A DNA stretch of 64,000 bases. It comes from Hymenobacter sp. DG25B (GTDB taxonomy: Bacteria > Bacteroidota > Bacteroidia > Cytophagales > Hymenobacteraceae). This document shows, piece by piece, positions 7,693-16,685 of this stretch. The stretch lies in contig NZ_CP010054.1 in NCBI RefSeq assembly GCF_000801315.1, positions 3,720,001-3,784,000 on the forward strand. The letters run 5' to 3'. The stretch's first letter is position 1, and each line of letters starts with the position of its first letter. Made by a program: the position numbers and the translations under genes. The notes under the pieces are model-generated. The model did not search any database and was not told the DNA's origin. It saw nothing but the letters and a program-made list of their open reading frames with translations.

Positions 7693-9900
7693 TTACTTAC
7701 GATTCAGGCGAATCACCTGGGACTGACCACCTTGCTGTACACGCAGGTAGTACATACCCGTGTGGAGTGAAGCTGCTTCCGGGAAATCAATTTCTTGGGT
7801 AATAGTACCCTTGGCAGCTACTTTACGGGTTATCAGGCGCTTGCCAACTACATCATACACCGTGCAGATAATATCATTGGTGCCCAATGTTTCTACCTCA
7901 ACCGTTAGGGCTTTCTCATATGGGTTAGGGTAAACGGAAGCCGCGAAATTCCGACGCTTGGTAGGCACCTGCACCGTTTTAACATCGGAGTAGCTAAAGC
8001 TGCCGGTAACATCTACCTGCCGCAACCGATAATATACTGTTCCAGAAGCAGAAACTGGCAAGGCTCCATCGGTGTAGCGGTAGCTGGTACGGTTCTGGGA
8101 ATTGCCAGCGCCTTGCTGCTGGCCAATTACCTCGAATGTAATACCATCATAGCTCCGTTCAATCAGGAACATAGCATTTTCCTTCTCAAAAGCAGTTGCC
8201 CAGGTCAATTTGGGTGACTGACCATGCCAAACCGCCTTGAATTCTACGAGCTCTACCGGCAGGATAACTGACGCCACTGTTACCGTTACCGTAGAAGTAT
8301 TCACGCAGCCATTGGCATTAGTGCCGGTCACGGTATAGGTGGTGGTGGCAGAAGGCGTAGCCGTTACGCTAGCTCCCGAAGTGGTATTCAGGCCCGTTGC
8401 CGGTGACCAGCTGTACGCGGTAGCGCCGCTGGCCGTAAGAACGGCTGAGCCACCTGGCTGAACAAAAGCACTACCCGGCGTAACCATAATGGTAGGCTTG
8501 GGATTCACCGTTATGGTTGAGCTCAGCGTTTGCGTACCACAGCCACTGATAATATCTACCTGATAGGTAGTAGTAGTAGTGGGGCTGGGTGAATAGGTAG
8601 CGGAAGTAGAAAGCGACTGCCCGGCAGTAGTATACCATACAAAGCGGGCATTGGAAATATTGGAAGCGGCCGTTAAGGTTACGGGAGAACCAGCGCAGAC
8701 CGTAGCCGAACTGGGGCTGGTACTGAGCGAATTAATAGCCGCCGCAACTTTGGTTACTGTTACAGGAACAGAAACGGCAGAACAGTTAGTAGAGGAAACC
8801 ACAACCTGATAGTTTTCAGGGTTGGTATTATTACTAGCGGTAAATACCGAGTAAGTGGAGCTGGTAGCACCCGCAATGTTGGAATAGTTACCGTTAGCAC
8901 CCTGTGACTGCCACTGATAGGTTACGTTCGGGTTATTCGAAGACGCTGTTAAGGTAACGGCACTACCCGCACACACCGTGGGGGCGCTGGGCGAAATAGC
9001 GGCCGTAAGAGCGCCAATGGTAACACTTGCTGTCTGCGAAAGGGTAGTACCACAATCAGCAGTTACGGCATCTACCCGGTAGGAAGTATTGCCCGCAACG
9101 TTGGTATCCGTATAAGAGGAAGTAGTTCCGATAGAAGTATACACCAACGTATTCGCCGCGTTGTACCAGTTAAAAGTGGCGTTGCTTCCTGTGTATGCAG
9201 CCGTAAACGTGGCCGATCCGCCGGAGCAGACCGTAGCCGTGGTTGGTGTCAGCGTTAAGCTGTTTACCGGAACCACCAACTCCTGGGAGCTGGTACCGCA
9301 GGAAGTAGTAGGAGCACTTACCAAAAAGGTGGTCGTGGCCAACAGATTTGTGCGGATAATGGTGGCGCCGGTTTCGCTTTGCAGAACCCCATCCTGATAC
9401 CACGTATAGGTACCCGAAGAGCCGCTGGCCGTAAGCGTGACCGTACCGCCCGTACATACGCTGGCAGCATTGGAAGTAAGCGTCAACGAGGGCTGCAACG
9501 TAATGTCGGCATAGTTGCTGGAAGTGCCGCTACCACCGCATTTTGTGGTCAGTGAACGAATACGGAACACCGTCGTCGTATTCAAGGGCGTTGACAGAAT
9601 TAATTCTGAACCCGCCGCCCTTGCTCCAGTAGTGAGCAACGTCTCCGTAGTACCAACTACCTTATACCAGTACAGGTTGGCATCGGAAGTAGACGTTGCT
9701 TTCAGAACAAAGTTGGTCCCAGCCGTAGGACAGACTGGAATAACGCCCCCCGACTGACCATTGTTAATTGTTTGGGTAGTAGCAGTCCCGGCAGAGTTGT
9801 AGTACGTTACGTTAATCTGGTTGGAACACTGCGCGTAATCCTTTAAAGGAATACCCAAAAGCATGAGCAGGCATGCTAAGAAACTGTAGAGTGTTTTCAT
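7693..9900 (-). CDS. Ig-like-repeat surface protein, T9SS type A (paralogue 2)
   Basis: 735 residues from the ATG at 9900. An ATG 14 codons earlier (9942) lies inside the -7 box, so the later start is preferred; it gives a clean signal peptide (MKTLYSFLACLLMLLGIPLKDYAQ). The N-terminal domain (CSNQINVTYYNSAGT ... VIPVCPTAGT) is homologous to those of the two neighbours but more diverged. Several Ig-like modules, each opening with VCxGGxxxxTA, span about 125-540. Then come the shared VILPVELVEFKAVW block and a type A sorting domain (VYPNPYEKALTVEVETLG ... MYYLRVQQGGQ). Likely a SprA-exported surface protein; binding partner unknown. Confidence 0.9.
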   Translation of the reverse strand: MKTLYSFLACLLMLLGIPLKDYAQCSNQINVTYYNSAGTATTQTINNGQSGGVIPVCPTAGTNFVLKATSTSDANLYWYKVVGTTETLLTTGARAAGSELILSTPLNTTTVFRIRSLTTKCGGSGTSSNYADITLQPSLTLTSNAASVCTGGTVTLTASGSSGTYTWYQDGVLQSETGATIIRTNLLATTTFLVSAPTTSCGTSSQELVVPVNSLTLTPTTATVCSGGSATFTAAYTGSNATFNWYNAANTLVYTSIGTTSSYTDTNVAGNTSYRVDAVTADCGTTLSQTASVTIGALTAAISPSAPTVCAGSAVTLTASSNNPNVTYQWQSQGANGNYSNIAGATSSTYSVFTASNNTNPENYQVVVSSTNCSAVSVPVTVTKVAAAINSLSTSPSSATVCAGSPVTLTAASNISNARFVWYTTAGQSLSTSATYSPSPTTTTTYQVDIISGCGTQTLSSTITVNPKPTIMVTPGSAFVQPGGSAVLTASGATAYSWSPATGLNTTSGASVTATPSATTTYTVTGTNANGCVNTSTVTVTVASVILPVELVEFKAVWHGQSPKLTWATAFEKENAMFLIERSYDGITFEVIGQQQGAGNSQNRTSYRYTDGALPVSASGTVYYRLRQVDVTGSFSYSDVKTVQVPTKRRNFAASVYPNPYEKALTVEVETLGTNDIICTVYDVVGKRLITRKVAAKGTITQEIDFPEAASLHTGMYYLRVQQGGQSQVIRLNRK

Positions 9901-9941
9901 AGTGGTAGGAAGAGGTTTAGTGACAACATCACGATTCAGCA

Positions 9942-9971
9942 CAAACTTACCATTTAGCGGAAACTTTCAAA
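9942..9971 (-). promoter_or_regulatory. Promoter of the 735-aa gene (-33 TTTG, -7 TAAGTTTG)
   Basis: On the minus strand TTTG (9971-9968), an 18-base spacer and TAAGTTTG (9949-9942), a full match to the Bacteroidota vegetative promoter. The leader to the ATG at 9900 is about 40 bases. Confidence 0.8.
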
Positions 9972-10281
9972 TTAAATAGCATTATTTATCTTTTAATATA
10001 CTATATAATGCTATTAATAAGCACTATACAAATAATACCAATTTTACTTGCACTTAATAAGTACAATAAAATCCTCCGTAAATTTGATCTGATATTGCTC
10101 TTAAATTGGGATGCAGGTTTTCACTATGGGCCCCACTACTCTTAGCTGCCCGTAATCCTACCTTAAAGGATTTTGTCCGATAGATCAGGTCTTTACCAAC
10201 CGATACCCCTATAGATTTAGAGCCTTCTATATAATGACTCTTACAACTGAAATTTGGCTGCGCTGCCAGATAACTACCAAC
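9972..10281. other. Gene-free intergenic region, AT-rich in its first part
   Basis: About 9972-10080 is AT-rich (TATACTATATAATGC and similar), then the composition becomes mixed. No credible gene, tRNA or strong hairpin was seen apart from the terminator that follows. Confidence 0.65.
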
Positions 10282-10315
10282 AAAAAGCCCAGACCGACAT
10301 CGGCCTGGGCTTTTT
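10282..10315 (-). terminator. Terminator of the 496-aa surface-protein gene
   Basis: AGCCCAG / CTGGGCT stem with T runs on both sides, directly beyond the stop at 10341. Confidence 0.85.
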
Positions 10316-10340
10316 ACAAATTCGGGGTTTGTTAGTTTAT

Positions 10341-11831
10341 CTATTTGCGGCTGATCCTGAGCACTTGCTGCTGATTACCCTGGTGCACCGTGAGGTAGTA
10401 CACACCCGCCCGTGGAGTAGCGCTTTGTGGTAAGTTGATTTTCTGCAGGCCAACGCCCGAGGCTGCCACTGTGCGTAGCAGCAACTGCTTGCCCAGCACA
10501 TCGTGCACTGTATAGGTAATGGCACCGGCACCCAGCGCCTCTACTTCTACTGAAACACTGGTTTCAAAAGGGTTGGGGAATGCCGTAGCTTTGAAACCGG
10601 CCTTTCCTGTAGGAATCAGGAGTGTTTTCACCGCCGAGTAGCTGAAAGTGCCATCGGTGTTTACCTGTCGCAAGCGGTAGTACACTGTACCCGCAACCGA
10701 GGAAGAAAGGCTAAGATCTGAATACTGGTACTCATTGCGGGTGGTGGTGCTGCCAGCCCCGGCGCGCTGGCCAATGGCGGCAAAGGTCAGCCCGTCCAAA
10801 CTGCGCTCTATCACAAAAGAGGCGCTGTTCTTCTCTGAGGCCGTGGCCCAGCTCAGCTGTGGGGCTTTACCGGCCCATACTGCCGTGAAGCTCGCAAACT
10901 CTACCGGCAGAATCACTGCATTTACGGTGATAGTCAAAGAAGCTGAAGTTGGACAGTTACCAATGGCAGTCCGACCACTTACGGTATATTGAGTAGTTAC
11001 TCTTGGGTTAACCGTTACCTGGGAGCCAGTTGAAGTAATAGCAGTACCATCACTGGCAGTCCAAGTGTATCCACCAGCAGTACCACCGCCTGCTGTAAGG
11101 ATAACCGCTGTGCCTGACGATACCGTATTATCGGCATCATTTGAGGTTAGGGTCAGATTATTGGTAGCAACCGTGATGCGCTGTGTAACTGTGTTTGCAC
11201 CACAATCAGCAGTGGTGTTTTCTATAGTATATGAAGTAGTTGTTCCTGGATATACCGTGAAGATACCCGAGTTATTAGTTCCCAGAATTGCTCCGTTAGC
11301 ATCTCTTAAAGTATAGGTACCAGTACCACCGGTAGCAGTAAGTGTAACAGCAGTGAGCGGACAAACAGCATTATTACCTGCACTGGAAGTAATAGCAAGC
11401 GAAGGGGCTAAGGTTAACTCAACAGAAATTGTTTTCGGATTATTACAATTGATAGTGTTTATAAACGTGTAAGTTGTTTGAGACGATATTGGTAAAGAAA
11501 AGGTAAATGTTGCCGGGGCAGTTGGGAAAACATTGGTATACAAAGTAGTACCGGCAGCATTTTTAACGGTGAACGATCCACCAGTAGAGGTTTCCGTTAC
11601 CGTTAAAGCAATACTACCAGTACCATCTGGGCAATACGTTACCACCGGATTACTATTACCATTGTTGAAGGTCCTGGTAGTAACTCCGGCACCAGAAGGG
11701 TAGGTCAGATCAAATTGGCCAGAGCAGTTTTCACTGGTTCCGGGTGCTTGGCCCTGGCCCTGACTGTAGCCAGATGTTACGGTACCAACTAAAAACAGGA
11801 AGAAGGTCAAAAACGCGTATTTATTTTTCAT
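10341..11831 (-). CDS. Ig-like-repeat surface protein, T9SS type A (paralogue 3)
   Basis: 496 residues, the shortest of the three. Signal peptide MKNKYAFLTFFLFLVGTVTS, then the shared N-terminal domain (CSGQFDLTYPSGAGVTTRTF, VTYCPDGTGSIALTVTETS, TINCNNPKTISVELTLAPS), clearly closest to that of the 1322-aa protein. Only about two Ig-like modules follow (about 145-310), then the VILPVEFASFTAVW block and a type A sorting domain (AFPNPFETSVSVEVEALG ... GVYYLTVHQGNQQQVLRI). The three genes are separate transcription units, each with its own terminator. Comparison with the others shows length variation comes from module number, while both ends are conserved. Confidence 0.9.
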   Translation of the reverse strand: MKNKYAFLTFFLFLVGTVTSGYSQGQGQAPGTSENCSGQFDLTYPSGAGVTTRTFNNGNSNPVVTYCPDGTGSIALTVTETSTGGSFTVKNAAGTTLYTNVFPTAPATFTFSLPISSQTTYTFINTINCNNPKTISVELTLAPSLAITSSAGNNAVCPLTAVTLTATGGTGTYTLRDANGAILGTNNSGIFTVYPGTTTSYTIENTTADCGANTVTQRITVATNNLTLTSNDADNTVSSGTAVILTAGGGTAGGYTWTASDGTAITSTGSQVTVNPRVTTQYTVSGRTAIGNCPTSASLTITVNAVILPVEFASFTAVWAGKAPQLSWATASEKNSASFVIERSLDGLTFAAIGQRAGAGSTTTRNEYQYSDLSLSSSVAGTVYYRLRQVNTDGTFSYSAVKTLLIPTGKAGFKATAFPNPFETSVSVEVEALGAGAITYTVHDVLGKQLLLRTVAASGVGLQKINLPQSATPRAGVYYLTVHQGNQQQVLRISRK

Positions 11832-12035
11832 GTTGCAGGTTTTTCAAAGAGGTCGAAAACTGAATTTCCTGCAATACGCAAGCTCTACATCTAATGACTG
11901 TACAATAGAAGAAAATATATTATTTACCTCATATATAACTATATATATAAGATCTATATATTAAAACAGTAGGCACAACTTTGAAAATGATTCCATTATT
12001 TGATAAAAATTTCAGACTCTATAGCATGCTATAAA
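11832..12035. other. AT-rich gap upstream of the 496-aa gene
   Basis: The part at about 11900-12010 is very AT-rich (ATATATAACTATATATATAAG). A weak promoter-like CCTCTTTG with TTG 19 bases upstream lies on the minus strand about 20-50 bases before the ATG at 11831. No gene seen. Confidence 0.5.
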
Positions 12036-12071
12036 AAGAAAAAAGCCAAAGCAGCTAACGCTACTTTGGCT
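12036..12071 (-). terminator. Terminator of dxs
   Basis: AGCCAAAG / CTTTGGCT stem, 12-base loop, then a T-rich tail on the minus strand, just past the dxs stop at 12095. Confidence 0.85.
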
Positions 12072-12094
12072 CTAAAAACCATTGCTGAAGAATC

Positions 12095-14038
12095 TTACAG
12101 CAATACCGTAGTCCTGGGTTCTGTCGCTGCCACCTTGCCACTCATTTCGCGCAGAGCAGCGGCAATTCCATCAGCATCAAAACCACATTCTTTATACAGC
12201 TCGTCCTGAGTGCCGTGTTCCACCACGCGGTCCGGGATACCGAGGCGCTTTACGGGCAGGCTATAGCCGTGGTCGGCCATAAATTCCAGCACGGCCGCCC
12301 CGAAGCCGCCTTGCAGGCAGCCATCTTCCACGGTTACAATGGCTTTGTACTGGCGCAGGATGTTATGGAGCATTTCCTCATCCAGCGGCTTACAGAAGCG
12401 CATATCGTAGTGCCCGGGGTTCAGGCCCTCAGCTAAAAGCTTTTGGGTGGCTTTCACAGCGTAATTACCGATATGGCCAATGCTGAGCACCGCCACACCT
12501 TCTCCTTCGCGCACAACCCGGCCGGTACCAATTGCCAGCTTTTTGAGCGGCTTGCGCCACTCTGGCATCACGCCTTCGCCGCGCGGGTAGCGGATGCTGA
12601 ACGGACCGGCGTTTTCGGGCAAGGAGGCCGTGTACATCAGGTTGCGGAGCTCTTCCTCATTCATAGGCGCCGAAACCACCATGTTGGGGATGCAGCGCAT
12701 ATAGGCCAGGTCGTAGCAGCCGTGGTGCGTGGGGCCGTCGGCGCCGGCAAAACCGGCGCGGTCCAGGCAAAATACTACGTGCAGGTTCTGCAGGGCTACA
12801 TCATGCACCACCTGGTCGTAGGCGCGCTGCATGAAGGAGGAGTAGATGTTGCAGAAAGGCACCAGGCCCTGCGTGGCCAGCCCGGCAGAGAAAACCACCG
12901 CATGCTGCTCGGCAATTCCCACGTCGAAGGCGCGGTCGGGCATGGCTTCCATCATGATGTTCAGCGACGAGCCCGAAGGCATGGCCGGCGTCACGCCCAT
13001 GATCTTGTCGTTCTTCTCGGCCAGCTCTACCAAGGTGTGCCCAAACACGTCCTGATACTTGGGCGGCTGCGGCGTGGCGTAGGTTTTCTTATGAATTTCG
13101 CCCGTTACCTTATCAAACAGGCCGGGAGCGTGCCACAGGGTCTGGTCTTTTTCGGCCAGCGCATAGCCTTTGCCCTTCACCGTAACGCAGTGCAGCAGCT
13201 TGGGGCCGGGAATGCTCTTGAGGTCGTGCAGGATGGTAGCCAGATGCTGCACATCGTGGCCATCTACCGGGCCGAAGTAGCGGAAGTTGAGGGCCTCAAA
13301 CAGGTTGCCCTGCTTGAGCAAGGTAGCTTTCATGGCCTGCTCCACACGCTTGGCAATCTGCTGCGGATTAGGGCCAAACTTAGAAAGCTTGCCTAGTACA
13401 TTCCACAGCTCGTCGCGCACTTTGTTATAGGTACGGGAGGTGGTGATGTCCGTCAGGTATTCTTTGAGCGCGCCCACGTTGGGGTCGATGCTCATGCAGT
13501 TATCATTCAGAATAACCAGCAGGTTGGATTTCTCCACGCCGGCGTGGTTCAGGGCTTCAAAGGCCATACCGGCCGTCATGGCACCATCGCCAATAACGGC
13601 AATGTGTTGCCGGTCGAATTCGCCTTTATAGTCGGAGGCCACGGCCATGCCCAGCGCCGCGCCAATGCTGGTGGAGCTGTGGCCCACGCCAAAGGCATCG
13701 TACTCACTTTCCTTGCGCTTGGGAAAGCCCGACATGCCGCCGTAGCGGCGGTTTGTGGGAAACTGCTCCCGCCGGCCAGTCAGGATTTTGTGGCCGTAAG
13801 CCTGGTGGCCTACGTCCCACACCAACTGGTCGTAGGGGGTGTTGAAAACATAATGCAGGGCTACCGTCAGCTCTACCACGCCCAGGGAGGCGCCAAAATG
13901 GCCGCCGTAGATGGACACGGAATCAATGATGAATTGCCGCAGCTCCTGGCTTAGCTGAACCAATTGGTCCGGGCTGAGCTTTTTCAGGTCGTCAGGCGAG
14001 TCAATAGCTGCCAGCAGGGCACCGGGTTCAACAATCAT
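12095..14038 (-). CDS. dxs: 1-deoxy-D-xylulose-5-phosphate synthase
   Basis: First enzyme of the MEP isoprenoid pathway; condenses pyruvate and glyceraldehyde 3-phosphate using thiamine diphosphate. The 647 residues are normal for the family. Landmarks: GGHFGASLGVVELTVALH near 45-60, the thiamine diphosphate-binding GDGAMTAGMAFEALNHAG ... LNDN around 150-180, the pyrimidine-domain DRAGFAGADGPTHHG near 430-445, and a transketolase C-terminal domain. It is a single-gene unit with its own promoter and terminator, divergent from the flippase-like gene. Confidence 0.97.
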   Translation of the reverse strand: MIVEPGALLAAIDSPDDLKKLSPDQLVQLSQELRQFIIDSVSIYGGHFGASLGVVELTVALHYVFNTPYDQLVWDVGHQAYGHKILTGRREQFPTNRRYGGMSGFPKRKESEYDAFGVGHSSTSIGAALGMAVASDYKGEFDRQHIAVIGDGAMTAGMAFEALNHAGVEKSNLLVILNDNCMSIDPNVGALKEYLTDITTSRTYNKVRDELWNVLGKLSKFGPNPQQIAKRVEQAMKATLLKQGNLFEALNFRYFGPVDGHDVQHLATILHDLKSIPGPKLLHCVTVKGKGYALAEKDQTLWHAPGLFDKVTGEIHKKTYATPQPPKYQDVFGHTLVELAEKNDKIMGVTPAMPSGSSLNIMMEAMPDRAFDVGIAEQHAVVFSAGLATQGLVPFCNIYSSFMQRAYDQVVHDVALQNLHVVFCLDRAGFAGADGPTHHGCYDLAYMRCIPNMVVSAPMNEEELRNLMYTASLPENAGPFSIRYPRGEGVMPEWRKPLKKLAIGTGRVVREGEGVAVLSIGHIGNYAVKATQKLLAEGLNPGHYDMRFCKPLDEEMLHNILRQYKAIVTVEDGCLQGGFGAAVLEFMADHGYSLPVKRLGIPDRVVEHGTQDELYKECGFDADGIAAALREMSGKVAATEPRTTVLL

Positions 14039-14129
14039 CTTGGGTCAGGACAAATAGCAGGAACTAAGAGGGCAACAGATAACCTTAGAAAAGGTTAAGG
14101 GCCGCTACCAGATAGCATCCCATAGTGGG

Positions 14130-14137
14130 CAAAGGTA
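14130..14137 (-). promoter_or_regulatory. -7 box of dxs
   Basis: TACCTTTG on the minus strand, matching TAnnTTTG; it implies a leader of roughly 90 bases. No clear -33 element. Confidence 0.6.
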
Positions 14138-14251
14138 CGAGTTTTCCGGGGCAGCGGTTTATCCCTGTCGTACAGGTTTTCCGCTTCGTATCTTCCCTAC
14201 GCAGCTCTGGCCGAATAATGGCTACTTTTGCCACTACCACACCGCTTGCTT

Positions 14252-15331
14252 ATGCCGCTTACCCAGGACTCCGAGGAACAGCAACTGCTCGATAAGCTTC
14301 GGCCCTCGCGCATTGTGCTGCCTGTGCTTATTGGCCTGGGCGTGGTGGGCTTCATGTTCTGGCGCAGCTACAAGCCCGGCGACCTGGCTCCCCTGAGTAA
14401 CGCCAGCCCCATGTGGCTCCTTATTTCCCTGCTGGTATTGGTAGCCCGCGACGCTGGCTATGTCTATAGAATCCGGGAAATATCGGAGCGGGTGCTGAGC
14501 TGGCGCGCTTCCTTGGATATTATTATGATCTGGGAGTTTGCTTCCTGCATTCTGCCCTCGGCCGTGGGTGGCACCTCGGTAGCGCCCATACTGCTGCATA
14601 AGGAAGGTATTACGCTGGGCAAATCGGTGGCGTATGTGATGGTCACGGCCCTGCTGGATAACCTGTATTATGTGGTGATGGTACCGCTGGTGGTCTGGCT
14701 GGCGCACGAGGGGCTGTACCCGGCCGAATCCTTGCAGAGCGGATTCATGACTACGCTCAAAATAGCCTTTGGGCTGAGCTACGTGATGGTTTCGCTGTAT
14801 TCCGGTCTCATGCTGTATGCGCTGTTTATCAACCCCATGTCGGTAAAGCGGCTGCTGGTACGGCTGTTTTCCCTGCGCGGCCTGCGGCGCTGGCGTGCCA
14901 AAGCCTATCAGCACGGCAATGAAGTAGTGTGGGCCTCAGCGCAGCTGCGCGGCAATGGCGCGGGCTACTGGCTGCGGGCGGCCCTCAGCACCGCCTTTGT
15001 CTGGACGGCGCGCTACCTCGTCATTGGCTGCCTGATTGCGGCTTTCGTGAACGTATCAGCCCAGGAATTTACCATGATGTTTGCCCGCAACATTACTTAC
15101 AAAGTCATTCTGCTGGTAGCTATTACGCCGGGTGGTGCGGGCATTGCGGAAGGCGCTTTCCCCACGTTTTTCGGCAAGTTTATCGGTACGGCTACCATGA
15201 CCAGCTTCATGGTGCTGCTCTACCGCATGGTAACGTACTACCTGTATCTGGTGCTGGGCGCCGTGTTCCTACCCCGCTGGGTGGCCCGCATATACGGCCG
15301 GCGCACCGCCGAGAAACTGATGCATTCCTAG
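14252..15331 (+). CDS. Flippase-like integral membrane protein (UPF0104 type)
   Basis: 359 residues with about eight hydrophobic segments, related to the transmembrane region of lysylphosphatidylglycerol synthase. Family signs are EFASCILPSAVGGTSVAPIL near residue 100, where an invariant GG follows the helix, and KVILLVAITPGGAGIAEGAF near 290. It lacks the soluble aminoacyl-transferase half of MprF, so lipid transport or glycolipid flipping is more likely than lipid modification. A TTG at 14228 is in frame, but TACTTTTG at 14223-14230 looks like the -7 box, so the ATG at 14252 is the likelier start. Confidence 0.85.
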   Translation: MPLTQDSEEQQLLDKLRPSRIVLPVLIGLGVVGFMFWRSYKPGDLAPLSNASPMWLLISLLVLVARDAGYVYRIREISERVLSWRASLDIIMIWEFASCILPSAVGGTSVAPILLHKEGITLGKSVAYVMVTALLDNLYYVVMVPLVVWLAHEGLYPAESLQSGFMTTLKIAFGLSYVMVSLYSGLMLYALFINPMSVKRLLVRLFSLRGLRRWRAKAYQHGNEVVWASAQLRGNGAGYWLRAALSTAFVWTARYLVIGCLIAAFVNVSAQEFTMMFARNITYKVILLVAITPGGAGIAEGAFPTFFGKFIGTATMTSFMVLLYRMVTYYLYLVLGAVFLPRWVARIYGRRTAEKLMHS

Positions 15332-15350
15332 ATATCCAGCTTGTATCAAC

Positions 15351-15392
15351 ACAAAAAAGCCTTTCTACCGCTGGCAGAAAGGCTTTTTTGTG
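15351..15392. terminator. Bidirectional terminator
   Basis: AGCCTTTCT / AGAAAGGCT stem flanked by A6 on the left and T6 on the right; serves the convergent genes ending at 15331 (+) and 15424 (-). Confidence 0.9.
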
Positions 15393-15423
15393 TTTTTTCA
15401 GACTTCGAATTCTCAACCGGAGC

Positions 15424-15837
15424 TTAGTCGGCCTCCAGCATCATTTGCGAGCCATCGGGGGCGCGCAGGGTAATTTCATCTTTGGTGAGGTTTACGACAT
15501 CAAACGTCAAAGTGTTGCTGCTGCCGGTGGGCGTGAGCGTAATTTTTTTAGCCGTCTGGTCGAACGTGTAGGTTCCCTGCATGGTCTGGGAGGGCGACGT
15601 CATGTTGAAATTGCCGTTGGCGAAGAAGCGCAGCTCGGTTTTCTTATCAGCGCTGCTCTGGTCTACTTTGTCGCCGGTGGCGGTGGTTTCCTTATCGGTC
15701 TTCCAGACTTTGCTGTCGGTACCGTAGAGCATATTGGTTTCGCCTACTTTATTTTCCTGGTTACAGGAGGTAGCAAACAGGGCCACCAGCACCAACAGGC
15801 TGGCCAGATAGCGAAATGGGAAAGGCATCAGTTTCAT
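15424..15837 (-). CDS. Lipocalin-like lipoprotein
   Basis: 137 residues. Lipoprotein signal peptide with lipobox LFATSC (Cys near residue 24). The mature part reads ELRFFANGNFNM ... GTYTFDQTAKKITLTPTG ... FDVVNLTKDEITLRA, a strand pattern typical of small lipocalin-like proteins of Bacteroidota. The same pattern recurs in the lipoprotein at 38361-38834. The frame extends 20 codons further upstream, but only the ATG at 15837 places the signal peptide at the N-terminus. Ligand unknown. Confidence 0.82.
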   Translation of the reverse strand: MKLMPFPFRYLASLLVLVALFATSCNQENKVGETNMLYGTDSKVWKTDKETTATGDKVDQSSADKKTELRFFANGNFNMTSPSQTMQGTYTFDQTAKKITLTPTGSSNTLTFDVVNLTKDEITLRAPDGSQMMLEAD

Positions 15838-16076
15838 AGGGAAAGGATGAGAAGTTGGGAGAAACTTGCAAGGTGAACTACCCGCCGGTTGAGCCATGCT
15901 TTTTCCGGCAGATAGCCACTTCTTACGCTAGGCGGCACAAAGAGTTGGGATAAGTCTATGCTCTCCCGGAATAACAACTAAATCCGGCAGGCCACGTAAG
16001 ATCAGCAGTACATAACCATGGCTATCAGGCCGATGCGGTACTTCCACTCCTCTCCTACTCCTAATTAACCACTCCC

Positions 16077-16364
16077 ATGGGACTCTTCGATTTTCTGAAT
16101 AAAGGCGAACAAAAACCCGTTCAGCCCGCCAATAAGCCCGCCACCGGCAACACCGATTTCTTCGGCAATACCAACCAGCCGGCCGCTACCACGCAGGGCG
16201 ATTCGTACACCGTAGTATCCGGTGATTCGCTGTCTAAAATTGCCAAGCACCACTACGGCGACGCCAGCAAGTGGCACCAGATTTACGACGCCAACAAAGC
16301 CACCATTGGCTCCAACCCCGACCATATTGAAGTAGGCCAGGTATTGAATTTGCCAAAAATTTAG
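16077..16364 (+). CDS. Small LysM-domain protein
   Basis: 95 residues. Residues 1-42 are a flexible Pro/Ala/Asn-rich segment (MGLFDFLNKGEQKPV ...), and 43-95 form one LysM domain: SYTVVSGDSLSKIAKHHYGD ... WHQIYDANKATIGSNPDHIE ... QVLNLPKI. There is no signal peptide, like the cytoplasmic LysM/BON protein YgaU, but the BON half is missing. LysM domains bind peptidoglycan or chitin-like glycans; the role here is unknown. It ends in a strong terminator and is a single-gene unit. Confidence 0.88.
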   Translation: MGLFDFLNKGEQKPVQPANKPATGNTDFFGNTNQPAATTQGDSYTVVSGDSLSKIAKHHYGDASKWHQIYDANKATIGSNPDHIEVGQVLNLPKI

Positions 16365-16385
16365 TCTCCGACGCTACTTCCTCCA

Positions 16386-16419
16386 AACGCCGCTCTGCTC
16401 CGCAGGGCGGCGTTTTTTT
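16386..16419 (+). terminator. Terminator of the LysM gene
   Basis: ACGCCGC-CTGC / GCAG-GCGGCGT imperfect stem followed by seven T residues. Confidence 0.88.
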
Positions 16420-16485
16420 GTGCATTTACCTGCGTATAGCTTGTTTCATTTTAAGCTAAAGCGGTTAAAAAATTGCGCTTAAAAT

Positions 16486-16515
16486 TTTGAGTTCTGAATC
16501 TGGCGCTTACATTTG
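16486..16515 (+). promoter_or_regulatory. Promoter of the metY-metX-hom leader
   Basis: TTTG (16486-16489), an 18-base spacer and TACATTTG (16508-16515) match the Bacteroidota promoter exactly. Transcription would begin near 16520, about 45 bases ahead of the SAM riboswitch and about 540 bases ahead of metY. Confidence 0.8.
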
Positions 16516-16564
16516 CCCTCACCAACCCGGTACTCCCCCGCTCGCGGCGGGGCAGTTTTCATAG

Positions 16565-16678
16565 GATTTATATAGAAGCGGCGAGAGAACAGGCTCCGTG
16601 ACCCGCTGGCAACCTTCGACCGCGCGAAAGGTGCCAATTCCTGCCCAGACCAGCTGTTGCTGGCGGGAGATATAAGTT
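16565..16678 (+). promoter_or_regulatory. SAM-I (S-box) riboswitch
   Basis: All core parts of a SAM-I aptamer are visible. P1 is GATTTATAT / ATATAAGTT with two G-T pairs; P2 is AGCGG / CCGCT enclosing GAGAGAACAGG and the kink-turn region; P3 is ACCTT / AAGGT in the signature GGCAACCTT ... AAAGGTGCCAATTCCTGC; P4 is CCAGC-TGTT-GCTGG within CCTGCC/GGCGGG. It senses S-adenosylmethionine, the downstream product of the metY/metX/hom pathway. No usual terminator with a T run follows it, so the output may be translational or act through the short reading frame that starts eight bases after P1. Confidence 0.93.
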
Positions 16679-16685
16679 GAGTGCC

